Position numbers and translations under genes: made by a program. A model generated the notes under the pieces. It worked only from the letters and a program-made list of their open reading frames with translations. It did no database searches and was not told the origin of the DNA. Positions 8,934 to 17,201 of a stretch of 64,000 bases of DNA are shown in pieces. Each line of letters opens with the position of its first letter. The first letter of the stretch is position 1. The DNA comes from Syntrophomonas sp. (GTDB lineage Bacteria; Bacillota; Syntrophomonadia; Syntrophomonadales; Syntrophomonadaceae): assembly GCA_016841425.1 (NCBI GenBank), contig JAENZE010000005.1, positions 1 to 64,000 on the forward strand, given 5' to 3'.

Positions 8934-10196
8934 ATGAATAACCTTAACAAATATATTGTCCTGGCTTTATTTCTCACTATGTTATTCCTGTCCAGTGGAT
9001 GTTGAAAATCATCAGAACCTGTGGACCAGGTTATCGAAGGTTATGCCCTTTCCTTTGCTGAACTTGGAACTCTGCATATGAGCAGGATTGATCTGACCTA
9101 TAGCACCGATTCATCTTACCTCGCAGATAAAACTTTTGAAATTGGATTATCCGATCAGGCTTCACTCATAGAGACAATAACTATGAAAAACGGGGATAAG
9201 TACCAAAAGGAGCTGGAACCTGGAAAATACAAGGCAAAGGTAGAAAACCCTCAGAATTATACCTTTGTTTATTTGCCTGGAGAGGAATTCGAACTTGAAG
9301 AGGGCATTGGACAGGTCTATGCCATGGTAGTTAACTCTAAAAACAGTACCCAGCCCTCACGGCCAGTAGCCTGGGAAGTATATTATACCGAAGTTGGCAG
9401 CCCGGCCGGGGAAAAGCCCCTGGCAAAAGGTGAGGTACCAGCTTTAGAACCGGGTGAATTATATACCATTCATTATAACCCGGAAGAGAATCCAAATCGT
9501 AAGGCAGGCAATTACATGTTCCGGTTGATAAGCCCCTGCAGTGACGGCAGCAAAAAGGAATGCTGGAGCGGTGCAGTATACTGCATAGGACCCATAAAGC
9601 CCACCGAAGTAACTGTTACACTGGTTCCCAATCCGGGCAAACTGGTGGTGAGCAAGAAGACTACAGGCAGCGCGCCGTCTGGCGTCACCTATGATTTCGT
9701 GGTTACTGATACAGGTAATAACAACAGGGAAATAAGCAGGCACAGCATAAAAGCTGGAGGAAGTTTTAATGTATCTCTGCCTCCAGGTACTTACCAGGTG
9801 GCGGAAACTAAAAACGGAGGAGCTCTATCATACAGCAAATCGATCGATGGTGATATACAAGTGTCTTCCGGCGAGACGGTTTATCTTACATTTACCAACC
9901 GGTTCCCGGTTCCCCAAAAAGGCACTCTGAATATCAGTAAGCAAATTGAAGGTAATGCTCCGGAAGGAGCCACGTTTGATGTGAGTATAAGCGGAGCTCA
10001 AGGCACGATAAACCGCGGCATAAAGGCAGGTCAGACTATATCCGTAGAATTGGCTCCAGGAACATATGAAGTTATAGAGAATAATACCGAGGGAGCATCC
10101 CAGGTGAGAAAAGTTCCCGAAGGCAGCATTACAATAAAATCAAACCAGACCAGCAGCATAACCATAACCAACGTCTATCCCAACACAAATCCATAA
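8934..10196 (+). pseudogene. Prealbumin-fold surface lipoprotein, interrupted by TGA at codon 24
   Basis: ATG at 8934 follows AAGGGGAG and encodes a lipoprotein signal ending in the lipobox LSSGC. The next codon is TGA (9003-9005), yet the frame then stays open for 397 codons, beginning KSSEPVDQVIEGYALSF. A GTG at 9021 could restart translation but would give a protein without a signal. The downstream part has a poorly conserved N-terminal domain (to about residue 200), then two similar beta-sandwich repeats (LVVSKKTTGSAPSGVTYDF and LNISKQIEGNAPEGATFDV), each with a PPGTYQVAE or APGTYEVIE strand. These are typical of SpaA/Cna_B-like or DUF5979 domains of surface stalks. It lies between pilus loci. 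The TGA may be a true inactivating GGA-to-TGA change, a sequencing error, or a recoded site. Confidence 0.75.
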
Positions 10197-10234
10197 ATAA
10201 TAAAGCTAAATACCAGGAAGTTTATGTTCTATAC

Positions 10235-10411
10235 AGGGACATTCCTTGGCATAGGGACATTCCTATACTCAGGGCATTCCTTCAAACATGGAACTTTAAG
10301 GAAGGTGTGTCCCTGTTCCTTAGCGCGAGAGTCCCAGTGTACTTCCTACCATCTCTGACGGTTGACCCAGAAAACTCATTGCTCTCAAACTGGGTGTGTC
10401 CCCTTTCCTTA
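10235..10411 (+). repeat. Left repeat arm flanking the pilin pair
   Basis: Three tandem 18-base units begin with AGGGACATTCC or a one-base deletion variant, at 10235, 10253 and 10271. They are followed by GGTGTGTCCCTGTTCCTTA (10304-10322) and TGTCCCCTTTCCTTA (about 10397-10411). The element CATTCCTTCAAACATGGAAC (10275-10294) and the two later elements recur on the opposite strand, in mirrored order, at 12370-12560. The motif style (GGGACAnnCC/GTGTGTCCC) resembles REP or transposon-derived noncoding repeats. No transposase is encoded nearby. Confidence 0.7.
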
Positions 10412-10567
10412 ACTTATAACTCTTGTGCCTATGCAGCTTCAGGCAAGCCACTAAAAAAAGCTTAGCCTTAACTCAGGTTGAGCTCTTACTAAACTCTATC
10501 CAGGCTATGAAGGAATAAAGCACAAAGAAATACCCGGAAGAAAACAGTTTTAATGATGCCCAGTTGC

Positions 10568-10726
10568 TTAAAAATGACCAGAAATGTCATTTACTTTAGC
10601 ATTCAGCACCCCGCCTAATACCTGATAGCCAACCATTGCAACAACTGCCACGGCCACCAATATCATTACGTATTCAGCCATCCCCTGTCCTTTTTCCTCT
10701 TTTATCAATCGAGTTATTATGCCCAT
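10568..10726 (-). CDS. Flp-family pilin, second copy
   Basis: A 52-residue prepilin, MGIITRLIKEEKG followed by QGMAEYVMILVAVAVVAMVG, with the Glu-Tyr pair and Gly cleavage site of Flp pilins. It is the same length as the flp product at 8322-8480 and clearly homologous, but differs through the C-terminal 15 residues. The start at 10726 is set by GGGGAGGGC 5-6 bases upstream. A longer reading that begins at 10786 lacks a ribosome site. It probably uses the TadV peptidase and machinery of the main Tad operon. Confidence 0.9.
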   Translation of the reverse strand: MGIITRLIKEEKGQGMAEYVMILVAVAVVAMVGYQVLGGVLNAKVNDISGHF

Positions 10727-10826
10727 ATTTTGCCCTCCCCTAGTACAGTTACATGTGTTGCAAGTCCTATCGTCTGAATTAAACATTTTTATAGAGTAAT
10801 TTTACTTCAAACAATTTATTTAGTAA

Positions 10827-10858
10827 ATTACACCCCAGAATTTTCCCCGGGGTGTAAT
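10827..10858 (-). terminator. Terminator-like hairpin after the third pilin gene
   Basis: A perfect 10-base-pair stem (ATTACACCCC/GGGGTGTAAT) with a 12-base loop starts about 10 bases past the stop of the leftward pilin gene at 10869. On the minus strand it is followed by a short T/A-rich run. It may end transcription or reduce read-through into the 10568-10726 pilin. Confidence 0.6.
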
Positions 10859-10868
10859 AGATCTTAAC

Positions 10869-11030
10869 TTAATTAAACGCTGATGATGCCAGGGCTACAC
10901 GCTCTGCCACCGATTCGCCCAGTCGGGCAAATAGGCTCACAGTAATTAAACTGACCACGGTCACCAGTATGGCGTATTCAGCCACCGCCTGCCCATGTTC
11001 CTCCTTAATCAACCTCATTATCGTTTTCAT
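10869..11030 (-). CDS. Divergent Flp-like pilin
   Basis: A 53-residue prepilin, MKTIMRLIKEEHG followed by QAVAEYAILVTVVSLITVSLF. It keeps the charged leader, the Gly cleavage point and the Glu-Tyr pair. It differs from the other two pilins in the helix, which has Thr/Ser instead of the AVA run, and in the C-terminus (ARLGESVAERVALASSAFN). A GGGAGGG ribosome site precedes the ATG. It could be a minor pilin or a component of a distinct filament. It was found by reading the minus strand. Confidence 0.85.
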   Translation of the reverse strand: MKTIMRLIKEEHGQAVAEYAILVTVVSLITVSLFARLGESVAERVALASSAFN

Positions 11031-11102
11031 GGTATCCCTCCCGTTTAATACACTATGCCTCCTCTATAAACGCAATATCAATAGTAGATAGGTTATCTTC
11101 AG

Positions 11103-11915
11103 CTATACTGCTTCCACCCCATCAGCAGTGCTGTCGCCTTCCTCTTCAGCAAACATCTCCATTGCAGATTCATTCAGAGGTTCCTCTCCTGAAGCCAGTG
11201 CAGTGTCACCAGTATTCAACTCTGATTCAACCTCTCTGCCGGTATCTACCCTTTCATCCGAGATACCTACATCGGCCGAGACTTCATCCACCAGTTCTAC
11301 AAACGACTCCAGATCATCCAAAATACTGGGGCTTTCTGTAGTTCTTGTCAGCAGCATCTGCATAATTTCCGAATATTTGGAGAAATGCTTTATAGCGGTG
11401 GTTTTTTTAAAAACGTAGTCGAATTTACTTAAGATGTCGCTGCTCACTGTTGAAACCGGTTCTTCTGCTGCTGCCCCTTCCACAACAGAAGCCGCAACGG
11501 CCCAGGTTTTTGTATCCCCATTCGCCAGGAATACCAACCCGCTGGACTGGATTTGATCCCCTTCCTGATCAATCTCAGCATATTGATCCAGGTATCCCTG
11601 AATCGCGGTCTGTAGTTCTTCCATTTTAGTCGGGTCTTTAAGGGCTTTGGCTGCAATGTTTGGTGCTATCGTAATATTAAATTCCTGTTCACAACCTGCT
11701 GCATGCTTGCATACAGATGTCTTATTGCCAGGTACATTGGCTACGGTCACATCAACTGATTCTCCTAGTGTCTCAGACATCTGACTGCTGAGTTCCTTAA
11801 ATTTTGGCCCTTTCACGGCCGTCTCGGGATTGCGGACATGGCACGCTTTCTGCTGCTGGTTGATAATTTTTGCTGCATCACCGCAATCTATCAACCCCAG
11901 ATTACCGATACCCAT
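11103..11915 (-). CDS. Unknown 270-residue acidic protein, possibly DUF6033-like
   Basis: ATG at 11915 follows AAAGGAGG by six bases. The longer frame to 11972 adds residues with no ribosome site. The protein starts MGIGNLGLIDCGDAAKI and has no signal peptide or membrane segment. A central region (KFKELSSQMSETLGESVDVT and NITIAPNIAAKALKDPTKME) loosely recalls Firmicute DUF6033 proteins, which I cannot verify. Two Cys residues sit close together in CKHAAGCEQEF. The C-terminal 60 residues are very acidic and low in complexity (Glu, Ser, Asp). It is upstream of, and co-oriented with, two pilin genes and inside the mirrored-repeat segment. Confidence 0.65.
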   Translation of the reverse strand: MGIGNLGLIDCGDAAKIINQQQKACHVRNPETAVKGPKFKELSSQMSETLGESVDVTVANVPGNKTSVCKHAAGCEQEFNITIAPNIAAKALKDPTKMEELQTAIQGYLDQYAEIDQEGDQIQSSGLVFLANGDTKTWAVAASVVEGAAAEEPVSTVSSDILSKFDYVFKKTTAIKHFSKYSEIMQMLLTRTTESPSILDDLESFVELVDEVSADVGISDERVDTGREVESELNTGDTALASGEEPLNESAMEMFAEEEGDSTADGVEAV

Positions 11916-12587
11916 TTCATACCTCCTTTCCTCATATCCTTTGGTCTCACGGGGTCCTTTTTTGCTAGGCAATAACTCCGCAATGTCCTAATTATTATAA
12001 TTATCCTTATAAATTATCGTAAATTATGGTTATTTCCCTTAATTAAAGATAAATAATTTGATTAAGCAATACCCTGTGCATTCTGTACTAAGCAATAATC
12101 AAAGCTAAGGTAGGACACACCTTTCCCTGGCTTCCTGGTGCAAGACTATCCCTGCCAAGGTCAGGGAACACACCAGCTTCGCAGGAACCCCATTATATAT
12201 TCTTTGACTATAATTACGTCCCTAACCTTAAGCATGAATTTTATTATACTTTAGTACAATTATAGGTCTTAAGTATTTTTTTGTATATATTTTTATGTTA
12301 ATATGTGACCACTTAATAGACAAATCGATCTTCAAATGATGATGGATAGTAAGTTGGAAGTCTCATAATAAGGAAAGGGGACATACGTAGTTTGGGAGAT
12401 AATAGACGGCATAGATTTTCCTTAGTTTGTTGGAGCTAAAGTGGGGTTCTCAAATAAGGAACAGGGACACACCAGACTGAGACCTACGAGAATGTGGAGA
12501 GGCGCTATATTTTTGCGGTGCTAAGGTGGGCTTTCCTGTAGTTCCATGTTTGAAGGAATGTCCCCATTGCTAAGGAGATGATTAATT
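11916..12587. other. Non-coding region with degenerate repeat copies
   Basis: No gene is visible over 670 bases. The region must hold promoters for the leftward unknown gene and the rightward TadG-like gene. It also holds degenerate copies of the GGACACACC / GGGAACACACC repeat style near 12113-12175 as well as the right repeat arm. Base composition is AT-rich between 11985 and 12070 and between 12225 and 12310. Confidence 0.5.
12365..12565 (-). repeat. Right repeat arm, mirror of the left arm
   Basis: Read on the minus strand, this region carries the same three elements as 10275-10411 in matching order. CATTCCTTCAAACATGGAAC (12560-12541) and GGTGTGTCCCTGTTCCTTA (12473-12455) are identical to the left copies, and TGTCCCCTTTCCTTA (about 12384-12370) matches too. 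Spacing between elements is similar for the last two but 58 bases longer between the first two. The pair forms an imperfect inverted repeat around a 2.1-kb segment with two pilin genes and one unknown gene. Confidence 0.7.
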
Positions 12588-13664
12588 GTGAAGAATATGC
12601 GGGCGGTAATTAAGCAGTTTTGTCAAGATGAGAGTGGTGCGGTCATGGTGCTGGTTGCTTTAGGCATGGTGGTATTGATCGGTATGATGGGAGTGGTAAT
12701 AGACGGCGGACGCGGCTACCTGGAACGACAAAAAATGCAAAATGCCCTGGATGCTGCAGCTCTGGCCGGGGCTCAGGAGCTCCCCAATACGAGTACGGCC
12801 ACCCTGACAGCCCTGGAGTATGCTTCTTTGAACGGGTTGAATCCAGATAATCTGGTTGTATCCTTCCCATCCAGCGGTATGATTAGGGTGGAGTGCACAG
12901 AAGATATCGACATGTACTTTCTCCCGGTGTTCAATATCAATCAAAAATCAGTTAATGCTTTTGCAGGGGCGGCTCAAGATTATTCCCCAGCCTGGGCATC
13001 TTATACCCTATTTTCCGGCAGCAGTTCAGATCGACTGCAGATCAATGGTAATACCTATTATATAGATGGTTCCTCCCATACCAATGATGACTTCAAAGCT
13101 AATGGAAGCAGCTTAACAATTACCGGCATATGTGATGCGGTGGGGAGTATCAGTGTCAATGGCAGCAGCATGAGTATTCCCCATCGGCGGGCATATTCCG
13201 ATTATATCGATCTTCCTGATTATTCGGAGCAGGTTCGTGAGCAAGCTGAGTCAGCGGGGAATGTTTATTATACAGACATGCATTACAATGGAAACAGTGT
13301 AAATGTAGAAAATCCTATCTGTGTAGATGGGGAAGTACATTTGAATGGAAACAACATCAATGGCTGTGGTGCCATATTAGCGGAAGAAGACATTCACATA
13401 AATGGAAATATGATAAACAATAGCAGCAGTGATGCAATCTGTTTATATTCGCAGGAGGATATCCATGTAAACGGAAACGATATAACCATTAGCGGCATCC
13501 TCTATGCACCCAATGGAGAGATAAAACTTAACGGCAATAACATTAATATAACCGGCAAGGTAATTGCAAATACTATTTCAATAAACGGCAACACCATAAC
13601 CATAACCGATGATGACTCCGCACTTCAGGCCCTGCCTTCATCGGGAGTCAGACTGGTACTCTAA
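12588..13664 (+). CDS. TadG-like protein with NGN-repeat C-terminal domain
   Basis: A 358-residue protein starting with GTG at 12588. Residues 1-60 match TadG (DESGAVMVLVALGMVVLIG and DALDAAALAGAQEL), a membrane anchor for Tad-associated proteins. Residues about 140-345 carry at least nine copies of a [ILV]NGN or NGS motif spaced 15-40 residues apart (for example VHLNGNNI, IHINGNMI, VHVNGNDI, IKLNGNNI, ISINGNTI). This pattern is expected for a right-handed beta-helix, as in some TadG C-terminal domains of the DUF7305 type. The helix probably faces outwards as an adhesin or cap. Its function is not known. Confidence 0.78.
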   Translation: MKNMRAVIKQFCQDESGAVMVLVALGMVVLIGMMGVVIDGGRGYLERQKMQNALDAAALAGAQELPNTSTATLTALEYASLNGLNPDNLVVSFPSSGMIRVECTEDIDMYFLPVFNINQKSVNAFAGAAQDYSPAWASYTLFSGSSSDRLQINGNTYYIDGSSHTNDDFKANGSSLTITGICDAVGSISVNGSSMSIPHRRAYSDYIDLPDYSEQVREQAESAGNVYYTDMHYNGNSVNVENPICVDGEVHLNGNNINGCGAILAEEDIHINGNMINNSSSDAICLYSQEDIHVNGNDITISGILYAPNGEIKLNGNNINITGKVIANTISINGNTITITDDDSALQALPSSGVRLVL

Positions 13665-13885
13665 AGTTGTTCCAGCAGTCGCCGCTCTTTATCCTCCAGG
13701 TCCCTGAGACGTTTATATACCTTATCCAGAAGGGCCTTCTGCTGCTCAAGAAATAACTCTTCTACCTCGCTCTGTTCATACTGTTCAATGGTCTTCAGAA
13801 TCACCGGGATGTTAAATTCCTTTATATCCCGTATTTTCTTGCGTGTTTCCTGCAATGCTGCTGCTCGAAAATTTTCACTGTACAT
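13661..13885 (-). CDS. Small coiled-coil protein, unknown
   Basis: A 74-residue, highly charged, mostly helical protein (RKKIRDIKEFNIPVILKTIE, then a long Glu/Lys/Leu heptad-like tail). An AAAGGTGA ribosome site lies 7-8 bases before the ATG. It is convergent with the TadG-like gene and overlaps its stop by four bases. There is no membrane segment or known domain. I consider it a real gene on the ribosome site and composition, but its role is unknown. Confidence 0.55.
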   Translation of the reverse strand: MYSENFRAAALQETRKKIRDIKEFNIPVILKTIEQYEQSEVEELFLEQQKALLDKVYKRLRDLEDKERRLLEQL

Positions 13886-14000
13886 TCATATCACCTTTAC
13901 TTATTATATCGTGAGAGCTACTGTATATTAAGTCAGTAGAAGAAAAAAATACGTATATATTGTATCATAGTTAAGGGAAAGGAACAGAAGGAGTATTTGT

Positions 14001-15161
14001 ATGACAAAAATAGAATTGATAGCTACCGCTGCTTTTGGTCTGGAGGCCATCGTGGCCCATGAATTGAGACAGCTGGGATATGAAGAACTGAAGGTAGAAA
14101 ACGGTAAAGTAACTTTTACAGCTGACATTTCTGCCATCCCCCGTTGCAATTTGTGGCTGCGTACAGCAGACAGACTATTATTAAAAATCGGAGAGTTTGA
14201 AACCAAATCCTTTAACGATCTTTTCGAAAAGACTAAAGCCCTGCCCTGGAATGATTGGATCGCGGGAGATGCTCAATTCCCTGTGGAGGGAAAGTCTATC
14301 AAATCACAGCTGTTCAGCGTTCCAGACTGTCAGGCAATAGTAAAAAAAGCCATCGTGGAGAAAATGAAAGAGAAACATAAGATCAAATGGTTCAAGGAAA
14401 CCGGTCCTCGCTATCGGGTGGAAGTAGCCCTGCTTTCAGATACTGCTACCTTGACCATCGATACCAGCGGGGCTGGACTGCACAAACGAGGGTATCGAAG
14501 AATGTCTGGTGATGCTCCGCTGAAGGAAACCCTGGCAGCAGCTTTAATAAGTATCAGCCGGTGGAAACCGGATCGGTCACTGATTGACCCATTTTGCGGC
14601 AGCGGTACTATTCCTATTGAGGCCGCTTTAATCGGGCGCAACATAGCTCCCGGCCTGAGCAGAAATTTTGTCTCTGAAAATTGGGATCAGATTCCCGGAC
14701 ATGTTTGGAACAGATATCGGGATGAAGCCCACGATTTGATTCTGCATGATCAACCTCTGGGCATCAGGGGCGTCGATATCGATGCTGCTTCAGTGAAGCT
14801 GGCCAATTATCATGCCAAAGAGGCTGGACTGATGAATATCATTTCCTTTCAGCAGGGAGACGCCCGGGATCTAAATTCTCGCTATAAGTATGGCTACTTA
14901 ATTACAAATCCACCTTACGGGGAACGAATGTCAGAAAAGGAAGAGGTGGAAAACCTATACCGGGATATGTCGGAAATATTTCAGCGTCTGGATACCTGGT
15001 CATTTTATGTTCTCACTTCCCACCCGGCCCTGGAAAGATTGATCAACCGTAAAAGCAGTAAACGCCGCAAGGTATACAACGGCCGGATACAGTGTACTTA
15101 CTACCAGTTTTTCGGCCCCCGTCCTGATAATCTGCAGGGGCCCTTCGCCCGGACTGAATGA
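14001..15161 (+). CDS. THUMP-domain rRNA guanine-N2 methyltransferase (RlmL-like)
   Basis: A 386-residue protein of the RlmL/YpsC family. Residues about 5-165 form the ferredoxin-like/THUMP RNA-binding half. The rest is a Rossmann methyltransferase with the SAM motif DPFCGSGTIPIEAA near 195-208, the acidic motif GVDIDAASVKLAN, and the catalytic NPPYGER typical of N2-guanine methylation. It should methylate a guanine in 23S rRNA using SAM. Firmicute members have only the N-terminal half of E. coli RlmL-RlmK, as here. An AGAAGGAG ribosome site precedes the ATG. It appears monocistronic. Confidence 0.9.
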   Translation: MTKIELIATAAFGLEAIVAHELRQLGYEELKVENGKVTFTADISAIPRCNLWLRTADRLLLKIGEFETKSFNDLFEKTKALPWNDWIAGDAQFPVEGKSIKSQLFSVPDCQAIVKKAIVEKMKEKHKIKWFKETGPRYRVEVALLSDTATLTIDTSGAGLHKRGYRRMSGDAPLKETLAAALISISRWKPDRSLIDPFCGSGTIPIEAALIGRNIAPGLSRNFVSENWDQIPGHVWNRYRDEAHDLILHDQPLGIRGVDIDAASVKLANYHAKEAGLMNIISFQQGDARDLNSRYKYGYLITNPPYGERMSEKEEVENLYRDMSEIFQRLDTWSFYVLTSHPALERLINRKSSKRRKVYNGRIQCTYYQFFGPRPDNLQGPFARTE

Positions 15162-15330
15162 AACCAAGCGCAGTATGCAAAATGTTCACCGCTGGCCATT
15201 TTTGAAGCATTCATTCAAATGTTTCGTTTATTAAATGCAGCATTATAATATATATCTATACTCATATATTCAATTCTTACTTTCTTTTATCGATACTAAA
15301 CAGGATACTTGATCAGGAAGGTTGAGGGGA

Positions 15331-17124
15331 ATGGAAGATGGTAACCGGAGTAATGTTCCGTATATCATTATAGCAATAGCTTTTTTTCTTATAATTCATA
15401 TCGTTTTTTACGCTATCAAGTTAAACGTTTCAGTTAGCAGTGGAGAACTGGTTGATACTGATAACTATATGCGTCTGGTTAGAGTCGAGCAGTTGGCTGA
15501 AACTGGAGACTGGTATGACTCAACGATTAAGCGAAACAATTATCCTTTTGGAGACACCCTGCACTGGACACGCCCCCTTGATGTCATGTTGCTGCTGGGA
15601 GCTGGACCTTTAATGCCCTGGCTAGGTCTTAAGAAAGCTCTCCTATACTGGGGAATAGTGATCGGCCCCATCCTAGGCGTACTCTCTATGTTAGCTCTAT
15701 TCTGGGCAACAAAACCAATACTTGCTCAACAGGCACAGCGCCTGCTGCTGATTATATTTATTGCTCAACCACTGCTGTTTCAGGCTTTAATCTTTGGCCG
15801 TCCAGATCACCACAGCCTGCTGGCCTTGCTTTTTATCCTCCTTATAGGCTGTCTTATCCGTATGCTTGCCAGCATAGATTTTAAAAAATATAGTATTCTG
15901 GCCGGACTCATTGCTGCAACTGCAACCTGGGTCAGTGTGGAGGCTATTTTTTCTATCATTATGGTTTTTGCCGCTTTAATTATATTATGGATAATTAACA
16001 AAGATGACTATGCTCTTATGCTAAGGTTATTCAGTCTTTCTTTATTAGGTTTTACATCCTTATTTCTCCTTTTCGAACGTCCACTATCAACAGCTTTTAC
16101 CGCTATAGAATATGATAAGTTGTCTGTGGTCTACGTGTTTGTGTATCTTACTGCTGCAGTATTTTCTCTGGGGCTCTCCATTATTAAGTATGAACACTGG
16201 AGGATTAGAACAGTATCGGCTGTCACCCTGGCGTCACCAGCAATTCTGGCTATATATCTGGCCTATCCAGTATTTTTCCATGGGCCTATGGCAGAAGTAA
16301 ACCCGGCTATCGTACCTATATGGCTGAGCAAGGTCTCAGAAGTAAAACCTCTGCTTTCATCAGGTAGTTTTTTGAGTATATCTTTTCTCGGTTCAGCAGG
16401 GTTGGCATTGTGCTACTTGGTCTCTTGCTACAAAAATAGATCCTTCTTAGAAATGAAACATCAGATGCTTTTACTATCTGTTGGTTTCATCCTTTTTACG
16501 TCCTTAACCCTATATCAGATTAGAATGGGTTTCTACTCTTCGATAGTAATCTCAATACTTTTGGCCTTAATGCTGGGTAGAATAATGGAGTACTTTTCAA
16601 AGAGAACTAATAGAATTACACCATTTATACGTGCTAGTCTCATTATTCTATTTATCCTGGGATTTCCATCGGCAGGGTTACTTACTTCTCCATCATCCGG
16701 AAATACAACTGGTATGTATCAGGATGTAAAAACTCTAAGCCAGTATTTGAACGAATACCAGGAAGAACACCCTGATACTGCCACCATTTTAGCCTCCATA
16801 GACTTTGGTCCGGAAATATTGTACCGAACTGGGTACAATATCATCTCTGCTCCCTACCACCGTAATGATAGAGGAATAATATATACCTACGAAGTGATGA
16901 CCGCGGATAACATGGAAAAAGTAAAAGAGATGTTGATGGATCGACAAATTGACCTCATAGTTACATCCCCCGATTCAAAGGAAATAATAATGTATAGAAC
17001 AGAGAATGACCCCTTGGCGTTTTATGAAAGGCTGAAAAGCGATACCGTACCTGACTGGCTTATAAAACTTGATATACCAGAGCAACTTGCAGAATCGTTC
17101 ATCATATATCACGTTGACCTTTAA
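15331..17124 (+). CDS. Polytopic GT-C glycosyltransferase, STT3/AglB-like
   Basis: A ~597-residue membrane protein with about 12 membrane segments and a soluble C-terminus. The first outside loop carries VDTDNYMRLVRVEQL followed by WYDSTIKRNNYPFG and HWTRPLD, the acidic metal-binding pattern of STT3/AglB-type GT-C enzymes. FGRPDHHSLLALLF and TWVSVEAIF are further family-like loops. GT-C enzymes use polyprenyl-linked sugars outside the membrane. Acceptor protein or glycan is unknown, and pilin glycosylation is possible given the neighbours. ATG at 15331 fits the AGGAAGG site better than TTG at 15322. Confidence 0.7.
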   Translation: MEDGNRSNVPYIIIAIAFFLIIHIVFYAIKLNVSVSSGELVDTDNYMRLVRVEQLAETGDWYDSTIKRNNYPFGDTLHWTRPLDVMLLLGAGPLMPWLGLKKALLYWGIVIGPILGVLSMLALFWATKPILAQQAQRLLLIIFIAQPLLFQALIFGRPDHHSLLALLFILLIGCLIRMLASIDFKKYSILAGLIAATATWVSVEAIFSIIMVFAALIILWIINKDDYALMLRLFSLSLLGFTSLFLLFERPLSTAFTAIEYDKLSVVYVFVYLTAAVFSLGLSIIKYEHWRIRTVSAVTLASPAILAIYLAYPVFFHGPMAEVNPAIVPIWLSKVSEVKPLLSSGSFLSISFLGSAGLALCYLVSCYKNRSFLEMKHQMLLLSVGFILFTSLTLYQIRMGFYSSIVISILLALMLGRIMEYFSKRTNRITPFIRASLIILFILGFPSAGLLTSPSSGNTTGMYQDVKTLSQYLNEYQEEHPDTATILASIDFGPEILYRTGYNIISAPYHRNDRGIIYTYEVMTADNMEKVKEMLMDRQIDLIVTSPDSKEIIMYRTENDPLAFYERLKSDTVPDWLIKLDIPEQLAESFIIYHVDL

Positions 17125-17126
17125 CA

Positions 17127-17165
17127 AAATGCTTGTGCAGGTTTTGGAATCCTACACAAGCATTT
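17127..17165. terminator. Bidirectional terminator between convergent genes
   Basis: The stem AAATGCTTGTGCAGG (17127-17141) pairs with CCTACACAAGCATTT (17151-17165) with one mismatch and a 9-base loop. It lies directly after the GT-C stop and before the 3' end of the leftward FAD enzyme gene. The AAA/TTT at the base makes it suitable for both directions. Confidence 0.8.
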
Positions 17166-17201
17166 GTTAAGTATCTTCGATTTTATTAACCCATCTCCTG
17201 G

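Noticed and set aside
9003-9035. Selenocysteine recoding at the lipoprotein TGA
   Set aside because: A 6-base hairpin lies about 10 bases after the TGA, but it lacks the size and bulged U of bacterial SECIS elements, and Sec beside a lipid-modified Cys would be unprecedented to my knowledge. Kept only as a remote alternative.
10201-12587. Insertion sequence
   Set aside because: The mirrored repeats look transposon-like, but no transposase or target duplication is seen.
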